From Oscillospiraceae bacterium (GTDB lineage: Bacteria > Bacillota > Clostridia > Oscillospirales > Ruminococcaceae), in NCBI GenBank assembly GCA_018110855.1, contig JAGBFZ010000340.1, positions 1-9,141 on the forward strand: 9,141 bases of DNA, in the 5' to 3' direction. The stretch's first letter is position 1. Each line of letters starts with the position of its first letter. A program made the translations under genes and the position numbers. The notes under the pieces are model-generated. The model was not told the DNA's origin. It saw only the letters and a program-made list of their open reading frames with translations, and made no database searches. Shown in pieces: positions 1 to 5,645 of the stretch.

Positions 1-575
1 ACACCGAACATTCCTTTGCCCACGTTGAAAAGGTGGCTGACACCGTTAAAATGATACTTGAAGGGCTAGGATGTGACGAGCGTAAGGTGGAGCTCGGCAT
101 GATCGCCGCTTATATGCACGATATCGGAAACGTAATAAACCGTGTTGATCACGCTCAGAGCGGTGCAGTCATGGCTTTCAGACTCCTCGATAATCTTAAT
201 ATGCCCGCAGAGGAGATATGCGACATTATCTCCGCTATCGGAAATCACGATGAAAACACTGCAGCTCCGCTCAATTCCATTACTGCAGCACTTATCATTG
301 CCGACAAGACCGATGTTAGGCGCAGCAGAGTGAGAAATATCAGCGATCTGGCGACTGATATACACGACAGGGTGAATTTTTCCGTGGAAAGGTCGGAGCT
401 TAAATTCAATGAGGATAAAACTGAACTTATACTTGATCTTACCATTGACAACAGACTTTCTTCTGTGATGGAATACTTTGAGATATTTATGAAGCGAATG
501 ATCCTTTGCAAGAAATCTGCCGAATATCTCGGAGTCAGGTTCAGGATCAGGGCAAACGGCTCAGATCTTGTTTGA
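1..575 (+). CDS. HD-domain metal-dependent phosphohydrolase, 3' part (5' truncated)
   Basis: The frame is open to the window's left edge, so this is the C-terminal part (190 visible residues) of a larger protein. A GTG at 33 is an internal valine: the codons before it read TEHSFAHVEK, which carries the first conserved histidine of the HD superfamily. Further metal-ligand motifs follow in order: HD at visible residues 39-40 (in MHDIGN), a DH pair at 49-50, NHDE near 81-83 and the late aspartate in IADKTDVRRSRVR near 101. The family hydrolyses phosphate esters, often of nucleotides, using a divalent metal. The actual substrate cannot be told from this sequence. The protein shows no membrane segment and is probably cytosolic. 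A membrane protein gene follows 32 nt downstream, so the two may be cotranscribed. Family assignment is firm; the role is unknown. Confidence 0.85.
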   Translation, partial: TEHSFAHVEKVADTVKMILEGLGCDERKVELGMIAAYMHDIGNVINRVDHAQSGAVMAFRLLDNLNMPAEEICDIISAIGNHDENTAAPLNSITAALIIADKTDVRRSRVRNISDLATDIHDRVNFSVERSELKFNEDKTELILDLTIDNRLSSVMEYFEIFMKRMILCKKSAEYLGVRFRIRANGSDLV

Positions 576-607
576 TCGTTTGATTATTCGGAAGGACAGA
601 TGATTTT

Positions 608-1492
608 ATGCAGATTATTCCATATATCGGCTACAGCCTTTATCAGTTATTTCTGATGTTCTGCTTCTGGAGCTTCATCGGCTGGTGTATTGAGGTCATT
701 GATATGACCTACGAGACAGGAGAATATCAGAACAGAGGCTTTTTAAATATGCCCATTTGCCCCATAGAGGGTGTCGGTGTTATTATGGTAACGGTTTTTT
801 TCAGACCGATAAGTCACACCATAATCCCTCTTTTTATCGCTTGTACAATATTATGTACTGCGTTTGAGCTGTTTATGGGCTGGGGTATGGAGAAACTTTT
901 CCATGCAAGATGGTGGGATTATTCCCATATGAAATTTAATTATAAAGGTTACATATGCCTCAGAAACTCCCTGTTTTTCGGCGGGGGCTGCGTTATCTGT
1001 ATAAGGTACATTCAGCCTGCCGTACTCAGAGCGATCGATGCTATTCCTAAAAATGTAGGTATAACTATTGTAATTGTAATGGCAGTTCTTATTGCGGTTG
1101 ATACTGTCATTTCACTCATGGCGGTGAAGAAGCTGAACGAGCGTTTCAAACGTATTGACGAGCTTTCCAAGCTGATGCTCTCAGGCTCGGTAAAGGTGGG
1201 GATGAAGCTCGCTTCAGGCACTCTTAAAGTTAAGAGCAATGTTGACAGGATCATTGATGTTAAGGATAATGTTGTTGAAAAGGTTCAGGATATCAATACT
1301 GCCAACATGGACAGACTGAGAAGTGAATATAGTCGTCTTATCGAGGAAAAGGATGCTTTTACCGACAGACTGGCAAAAACTCTTATCTCTCACAAGTATT
1401 CGGGAGCTCTTATCGCAGTCAAAGACAAGCTTAAGGGAAAAATTACCGAAATAGGAGCATTTAAGGGAGATGACGAGGATGATAGCGAGTGA
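608..1492 (+). CDS. PF06541-type membrane protein ('putative ABC transporter permease')
   Basis: This is a 294-residue integral membrane protein. About five hydrophobic segments lie near residues 7-31, 49-68, 70-92, 118-140 and 150-172. Family signatures are clear: FIGWCIEV (23-30), GFLNMPICPIEGVG (44-57), a glutamate-rich GWGMEKLF followed by RWWDYS (91-106), and the GYICLRNS motif (114-121). The family is annotated as a putative ABC permease, but no ATPase or binding-protein gene is adjacent, so a transport role is only a family label. After the last helix, about 120 residues form a lysine- and glutamate-rich, probably helical cytoplasmic tail ending in an acidic DDEDDSE. GGAAGGA at 590-596 is the likely ribosome binding site, with slightly long spacing to the ATG. 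The gene sits 32 nt after the HD gene and before the pyr promoter. No terminator hairpin was found after it. Confidence 0.8.
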   Translation: MQIIPYIGYSLYQLFLMFCFWSFIGWCIEVIDMTYETGEYQNRGFLNMPICPIEGVGVIMVTVFFRPISHTIIPLFIACTILCTAFELFMGWGMEKLFHARWWDYSHMKFNYKGYICLRNSLFFGGGCVICIRYIQPAVLRAIDAIPKNVGITIVIVMAVLIAVDTVISLMAVKKLNERFKRIDELSKLMLSGSVKVGMKLASGTLKVKSNVDRIIDVKDNVVEKVQDINTANMDRLRSEYSRLIEEKDAFTDRLAKTLISHKYSGALIAVKDKLKGKITEIGAFKGDDEDDSE

Positions 1493-1527
1493 TCGGCATA
1501 TTCATCAAAAATTCATCACTTTATATG

Positions 1528-1556
1528 TTGACTTTGGCAAAAGAATGTGGTATAAT
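1528..1556 (+). promoter_or_regulatory. Sigma-A promoter of the pyr operon (extended -10)
   Basis: TTGACT at 1528-1533 and a perfect TATAAT at 1551-1556 are separated by exactly 17 nt. TG at 1548-1549 makes it an extended -10 promoter. Transcription should begin near 1563, giving a leader of about 155 nt before the pyrR ATG. The promoter looks strong and constitutive, which fits an operon controlled downstream by attenuation rather than at initiation. Confidence 0.85.
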
Positions 1557-1570
1557 ATATCAGGATAAAT

Positions 1571-1613
1571 AAGCAACCTTTAAGTCGATCCCGTGAGTTC
1601 GACAAGGCAGCTT
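1571..1613 (+). promoter_or_regulatory. PyrR binding loop (anti-antiterminator)
   Basis: The leader RNA has the typical PyrR target shape. The upper stem GTCGA (1584-1588) pairs with TCGAC (1599-1603) around a loop TCCCGTGAGT, close to the UCC-G-GAG consensus bound by PyrR. A purine-containing bulge TAA (1581-1583) separates it from the lower stem CCTT (1577-1580)/AAGG (1604-1607). AAGC (1571-1574) can extend the stem by pairing with GCTT (1610-1613). PyrR with UMP is expected to stabilise this fold, which prevents the antiterminator and causes termination. The structure was paired by eye and no energy was computed. Confidence 0.88.
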
Positions 1614-1680
1614 GAATTTGATATTTGCGGTGCAGCTATAGCTGTACGGTTTTATATTAATTTTCAAAACTGTCTGTCGG
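1599..1680 (+). promoter_or_regulatory. Antiterminator of the pyr attenuator
   Basis: The 3' arm of the PyrR loop can pair with the 5' arm of the terminator. GACA (1601-1604) pairs with TGTC (1675-1678), GGCAG (1606-1610) with CTGTC (1670-1674), TTGAA (1612-1616) with TTCAA (1663-1667), and ATAT (1621-1624) with ATAT (1654-1657). The interior folds as a hairpin, GTGCAGC (1630-1636) with GCTGTAC (1641-1647), around TATA; its core CAGCTATAGCTG is a 12-bp perfect palindrome. This fold excludes both the PyrR loop and the terminator, so transcription reads through when UMP is low. Confidence 0.78.
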
Positions 1681-1701
1681 GATCCGACGGGCAGTTTTTT
1701 T
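1666..1701 (+). terminator. Attenuator terminator in the pyrR leader
   Basis: A long stem forms between 1669-1680 (ACTGTCTGTCGG) and 1684-1695 (CCGACGGGCAGT), with two G-U pairs and a three-base GAT loop. It can extend by A-U pairs at 1666-1668 with 1696-1698. A run of seven T residues (1695-1701) follows. It ends just before the pyrR ribosome binding site, as expected for an attenuator that sets expression of the whole operon. Confidence 0.9.
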
Positions 1702-1718
1702 ACGGAGGTATGGTCACA

Positions 1719-2270
1719 ATGCTTCAGAAAGCAGTCATTCTTGACGAAAAATCCATGAATCGCGCCATAGCACGTATTTCCTGCGAGATAATCGAGAGAA
1801 ACAAGGGCGTTGACGATCTTTGCTTCATAGGCATAATGTCAAGAGGAGTGTTTATCGCTAAGCGCATAGCAGACCGCATTAAGGAAACAGAGGGCTTTGA
1901 CGTTCCTGTGGGGATCCTTGATATCACCGCTTATCGTGATGATATCAAGGCTTCCGACAGCGACAGGTCCTCTGTTTCTTTTGATGTAAGGGACAAAAAG
2001 GTTATTCTTGTGGACGATGTCATTTTTACGGGACGAAGCTGCAGAGCTGCCATTGACGCTGTTATGAGCCGAGGCAGACCGAGAAATATCCAGCTTGCAG
2101 TTCTTGTGGACAGAGGTCACAGAGAGCTGCCTATCAGACCCGATTATGTGGGCAAAAATGTTCCTACCTCCCGTGAGGAGACCGTAAAGGTCATGGTCAC
2201 CGAGGCAGATGACTGTGATAAGGTGGTTATTTTAGAAAACGAGGCTGTTTTGAAAGGGATGAATAAATGA
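1719..2270 (+). CDS. pyrR: PyrR, UMP-dependent attenuation regulator / uracil phosphoribosyltransferase
   Basis: The 183-residue product closely matches the Bacillus PyrR family in order and length (about 181). MLQKAVILDEKSMNRAIARI opens the protein. The PRPP-binding loop VILVDDVIFTGRS lies at 95-107, and the conserved LAVLVDRGHRELPIR at 127-140 precedes the YVGKNVPTS motif. PyrR binds the leader RNA loop with UMP and promotes termination; many members also convert uracil plus PRPP to UMP. I chose the ATG at 1719 because GGAGG (1704-1708) is correctly spaced for it, while the ATG at 1710 lies only one base from GGAGG. The frame is open further upstream to a GTG at 1593, but that would translate the attenuator itself. 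The stop overlaps the next start as ATGA, so pyrR and pyrC are likely translationally coupled. Confidence 0.95.
   Translation: MLQKAVILDEKSMNRAIARISCEIIERNKGVDDLCFIGIMSRGVFIAKRIADRIKETEGFDVPVGILDITAYRDDIKASDSDRSSVSFDVRDKKVILVDDVIFTGRSCRAAIDAVMSRGRPRNIQLAVLVDRGHRELPIRPDYVGKNVPTSREETVKVMVTEADDCDKVVILENEAVLKGMNK
1916..1950. repeat. 11-bp perfect inverted repeat inside pyrR
   Basis: CCTTGATATCA (1916-1926) and TGATATCAAGG (1940-1950) are exact reverse complements with a 13-nt loop. They encode the conserved PyrR stretch ILDITAYRDDIK, so part of the match is forced by protein sequence. No T-run follows, so it is not an intrinsic terminator. A function as RNA structure or operator is only possible, not shown. 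Confidence 0.5.
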
Positions 2271-4486
2271 GGACTCTTTACAAAAATCTGACAGTATACA
2301 GCGAAAAGGAGGCAATTAAGGCAGATATTCTTGTTGACGGAGACAGGATCGCAGATGTTGCGGAGAATATTTCCGAGGACGCAGATCTGGTTTTTGACTG
2401 CGGGGGATATGCAGCTTTTCCTGCGCTATGCGACATTCACGTTCATTTCAGAGACCCGGGGCTTACCTATAAGGAAGATATAGTTTCGGGCTGTGCGGCA
2501 GCGGCAGCAGGCGGATTTACCGCTGTGGCTTGTATGCCTAATACAAAACCTGTATGCGACAGTGCTGATATCGCGGATTATATGATAAAAAAGGCAGAGC
2601 CTACGGGAGTGAGAGTTTATCCCGTATGCTCGGTCACAAAGGGTATGAACGGCGCAGAGGCTGCCGATTATGATGAATATGTCAGAGCGGGGATAAAAAT
2701 GATCTCAGATGACGGCAGACCTGTGGAGAATGCGGAGCTTATGCGAAGCGCTCTGGAAAAGTCCAATGATAATGGCATGCTTGTAGCTTCCCACTGTGAG
2801 GACCTTGCCATTATAAACGGCGGTATCATGAATAAGGGAAAAACCTCCGAAAAACTTGGTGTCAAGGGCATGGACAGAGCTTCAGAGGACAGCATTACCG
2901 CCCGTGAGATAGCTCTTGCAGATTCCTGCGGCGCAAGGATACACATCTGCCATGTTTCAACAAGGGGCAGTGTGGATATCATCAGAGACGCCAAGAAAAG
3001 GGGAGTCCGTATTACCTGCGAGACTGCTCCCCATTACTTCATGTTTACCGATGAAAAGCTGCTTGCAAGAGACGCTGATTTCCGCATGAATCCTCCTCTG
3101 AGAGAAAAAGCGGACGTACAGGCTATACTCGAGGGTGTCTATGACGGCACTATCGACTGCATTGTTACCGATCACGCTCCTCACAGTCCCGAGGAGAAAT
3201 CCGATTTTCTTAAAGCTCCCAACGGTGTTGTGGGTCTTGAGACCTCATTCGCCGCTTCATATACTGCATTATGCAAAAAGGGAGGTCTTCCTGTTACAAG
3301 GCTTGTAACTCTGATGTCTGCGGCACCCAGACGGCTTCTCGGAATTGAAGAAGTCCGTATTGAAAAAAGCGCGAAGGCAGATTTCATGATAGCAGACCTT
3401 AACAGGGAATGGACAGTTGATCCTGCAAAATTTGCTTCCAGATCACGAAACAGCGTTTTTAAGGGTGAGAAGCTTACGGGAAAAGTGGTTCTCACCGTTT
3501 CGGGAGGCAAGGTAATTTACGAATATCCGTCAGCATTGAAAAGGAGTGATAGTATGTCATTTGACAGACTTATTGACAAAATAATCGAAACTCAGAACCC
3601 CACTGTAGTGGGACTTGACCCAAAGCTTGAATATATTCCCGAATATATCAAGGAAAAGTGCGTTGCTAAGCACGGCGCAGGCTTCAAGGCTGCTGCTGCG
3701 GCTCTTTACAAGTTCAACAAGGGCATTATTGATGCAATTTATGATGTTGTTCCAGCTGTAAAGCCTCAGGCGGCTTATTATGAGATGTACGGCTATTACG
3801 GCGTAAAGGCACTTTACAAGACCATCAAGTATGCGCAGTCAAAGGGTATGTATGTTATCCTTGACGGCAAGAGAAACGATATCGGCGCAACAATGGAGGC
3901 TTATTCCGCTGCATATCTCGGTACAACCGATGTTTTCGGAGAAAAAGAGGCTCCCTTCGGTGCGGATTCACTTACGGTTAACGGTTATCTTGGCACTGAC
4001 GGTATCGCTCCCGCACTTAAAACAGGCGGCAGCATTTTCGTGCTTGTAAAAACATCCAACAAGTCCTCAGGTGAGCTTCAGGACAGACGTCTCTGCGACG
4101 GCAAGACCATTTATGAGACTATGGGCGATATGTGTGAACAATGGGGCGCTGACTCCATCGGAAAATATGGCTACTCTGCTGTTGGTGCTGTTGTGGGCGC
4201 TACCTATCCCGCTATGCTTGCAGAGATGAGAGAAAAGCTCCCTCACACATTCTTCTTAGTTCCCGGCTACGGAGCACAGGGCGGCGGCGCTGAGGGTGTT
4301 GCCGTAGGCTTTGACAAGAATGGTCTGGGTGCTATTGTCAATTCCTCAAGAGCCGTAATGTGCGCATACAAAAAGGAAGGCTGCGGAGAGCAGGATTATG
4401 CTGCTGCTGCAAGACGGGAGGTTTTGAGAATGAAGGAGGATATCACCTCTCACATTCCTCAGATAAAGGCTCCTGAGCTTGATTGA
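2267..4486 (+). CDS. pyrC-pyrF: Dihydroorotase - orotidine 5'-phosphate decarboxylase in one frame (PyrC-PyrF)
   Basis: A single 739-residue frame joins two complete enzymes. Residues 1-429 are a type I dihydroorotase, which cyclises carbamoyl aspartate to dihydroorotate. Its zinc ligands are visible: H58 and H60 in HVHFRDPG, D148/D149 in KMISDDGRP, H176 in ASHCED, H229 in HICHVST and D302 in VTDHAPHS. Residues 430-739 are a type 2 OMP decarboxylase, which makes UMP. It has GLDP near 449-452, K499 in VKPQAA, and the catalytic D533/K535/D538 in DGKRNDIG. Each half has normal stand-alone length, so there is no linker and nothing is missing. PyrF keeps its own ribosome binding site and ATG (3541-3556), so free PyrF may also be made. 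The start overlaps the pyrR stop by 4 nt and has AAAGGG (2253-2258) upstream. The two enzymes are not consecutive in the pathway, so channelling would not explain the fusion. An indel that removed the pyrC stop is an alternative. Confidence 0.92.
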   Translation: MRTLYKNLTVYSEKEAIKADILVDGDRIADVAENISEDADLVFDCGGYAAFPALCDIHVHFRDPGLTYKEDIVSGCAAAAAGGFTAVACMPNTKPVCDSADIADYMIKKAEPTGVRVYPVCSVTKGMNGAEAADYDEYVRAGIKMISDDGRPVENAELMRSALEKSNDNGMLVASHCEDLAIINGGIMNKGKTSEKLGVKGMDRASEDSITAREIALADSCGARIHICHVSTRGSVDIIRDAKKRGVRITCETAPHYFMFTDEKLLARDADFRMNPPLREKADVQAILEGVYDGTIDCIVTDHAPHSPEEKSDFLKAPNGVVGLETSFAASYTALCKKGGLPVTRLVTLMSAAPRRLLGIEEVRIEKSAKADFMIADLNREWTVDPAKFASRSRNSVFKGEKLTGKVVLTVSGGKVIYEYPSALKRSDSMSFDRLIDKIIETQNPTVVGLDPKLEYIPEYIKEKCVAKHGAGFKAAAAALYKFNKGIIDAIYDVVPAVKPQAAYYEMYGYYGVKALYKTIKYAQSKGMYVILDGKRNDIGATMEAYSAAYLGTTDVFGEKEAPFGADSLTVNGYLGTDGIAPALKTGGSIFVLVKTSNKSSGELQDRRLCDGKTIYETMGDMCEQWGADSIGKYGYSAVGAVVGATYPAMLAEMREKLPHTFFLVPGYGAQGGGAEGVAVGFDKNGLGAIVNSSRAVMCAYKKEGCGEQDYAAAARREVLRMKEDITSHIPQIKAPELD
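3541..3556 (+). promoter_or_regulatory. pyrF: Internal Shine-Dalgarno and ATG for the PyrF half
   Basis: AAGGAG at 3541-3546 is followed after 7 nt by an in-frame ATG at 3554. That ATG is residue 430 of the fusion and the natural first residue of PyrF (MSFDRLIDK). This is an ideal initiation site and looks like a leftover, or still working, pyrF start. TGA and TAG lie back to back at 3547-3552 in one alternative frame, and TGA lies at 3537-3539 in the other. Confidence 0.8.
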
Positions 4487-4531
4487 TTTTTCAGCCGATT
4501 TTCGGCAATCTATTATTTAGGAGGATAACTT

Positions 4532-5644
4532 ATGTCTTTATTCAATATGGGAGACAAGGCTTATGTTATGCTTGCCAACGGACGGATATTCGAGGGCTAT
4601 TCCTTTGGTGCAAAGGGAACGTCCATAGGAGAGATCGTCTTTGCAACGGGTATGACCGGCTATGAAGAAACCTTATCAGACCCCAGCTACTTCGGTCAGA
4701 TCGTTACTCAGACCTTCCCGCTTATCGGTAACTACGGTGTCAATGATTCGGATTACGAATCCAAAGGCTCCTGCGTAAGCGGCTATATTGTGAGAGAATG
4801 GTGCAATTCTCCCTCAAATTTCAGATGCGAGGGCAATGTGGACCAGTTTCTGAAAAAACACGGTATCATCGGTATCCACTCCATCGACACCAGATGTCTT
4901 ACAAGGATCATCCGTGAAAGCGGCGTTATGAACGGCGTTATCACCACAGAACACGTTTATGAAAAAAAGGACGAGCTGCTTCGTCAGATAAATGAATTTT
5001 CAATCAGAAATGCGGTGAAGTCCGTTACAGTTAAGGAGCCTGAAGTGTTCAAGGCGGAGGATCCTCTGTATAATGTTGTTCTGTATGATTTCGGCTACAA
5101 GTTCAACATAAGAAGAGAGCTTGTGAAGAGAGGCTGCAATGTTACCGTTGTTCCTGCGGGTACTCCTGCGGAAGAGGTCAGAGCTATGAATCCCGACGGA
5201 ATAATGCTTTCAAACGGTCCCGGCGATCCTGCCGAAAATACTGAGGTCATTGAAAATCTTAAAAAGATTAAGGAATATAATATTCCCGTTTTCGGTATCT
5301 GTCTCGGTCATCAGCTTATGGCGTTGGCAAACGGAGCTAAGACCGAAAAGCTCAAGTACGGTCACAGAGGTGCAAATCAGCCTGTTGTTGATATCGCTCT
5401 TGACAAAACCTTCGTTACATCGCAGAATCACGGATATGCTGTCATAAATGACAGCATTGATCCCGAGGTGGGCGAGGTTTCCCATAAGAATGCCAATGAC
5501 GGAACCTGCGAGGGCGTGAGATATAAGAAATTCCCATGCTTTACCGTTCAGTTCCACCCCGAAGCCTGCGGAGGTCCTCAGGACACCGCTTATCTCTTCG
5601 ATGAATTTATTGATATGATAAAATCCTCAAAGGAGGCTGAGTAA
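4532..5644 (+). CDS. carA: Carbamoyl phosphate synthase small subunit (glutamine amidotransferase)
   Basis: The 370-residue protein hydrolyses glutamine and passes ammonia to CarB. The N-terminal CarA domain (about 10-160) carries GEIVFATGMTGYEETLSDPSYFGQ and the HSIDTRCLTR motif. The class I amidotransferase domain (about 180-365) has LSNGPGDP, the nucleophile C257 in GICLGHQ, and H342 and E344 in FHPEA. All catalytic-triad residues are present. AGGAGG (4519-4524) is 7 nt before the ATG. The protein starts about nine residues earlier than Bacillus CarA; M6 is a possible alternative start but has no equally good site. The gene lies 45 nt after pyrC-pyrF and one base before carB. With no separate arginine-type carAB in view, this copy is assigned to pyrimidine synthesis from its operon. 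Confidence 0.96.
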   Translation: MSLFNMGDKAYVMLANGRIFEGYSFGAKGTSIGEIVFATGMTGYEETLSDPSYFGQIVTQTFPLIGNYGVNDSDYESKGSCVSGYIVREWCNSPSNFRCEGNVDQFLKKHGIIGIHSIDTRCLTRIIRESGVMNGVITTEHVYEKKDELLRQINEFSIRNAVKSVTVKEPEVFKAEDPLYNVVLYDFGYKFNIRRELVKRGCNVTVVPAGTPAEEVRAMNPDGIMLSNGPGDPAENTEVIENLKKIKEYNIPVFGICLGHQLMALANGAKTEKLKYGHRGANQPVVDIALDKTFVTSQNHGYAVINDSIDPEVGEVSHKNANDGTCEGVRYKKFPCFTVQFHPEACGGPQDTAYLFDEFIDMIKSSKEAE

Positions 5645-5645
5645 G

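Noticed and set aside
33..575. GTG at 33 as the start of the HD gene
   Set aside because: The frame is open upstream to the window edge, and the upstream residues include the conserved family histidine (TEHSFAHVE).
1493..1527. Terminator after the PF06541 gene
   Set aside because: No GC-rich inverted repeat with a T-run is present, so some read-through into the pyr operon is possible.
1593..1718. 42-codon N-terminal extension of PyrR from GTG at 1593
   Set aside because: It would run through the PyrR loop, antiterminator and terminator. It has no ribosome binding site and is absent from the PyrR family.
4494..4506. Hairpin GCCGA-TTT-TCGGC between pyrF and carA as a terminator
   Set aside because: The stem is only 5 bp and no T-run follows. 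The 45-nt gap is too short for a second PyrR attenuator. At most it is a minor processing or stability element.
5210..5557. Minus-strand reading frame opposite carA, and similar antisense frames elsewhere
   Set aside because: They lie opposite strongly conserved enzyme genes, show no family motifs and have no convincing ribosome binding sites.
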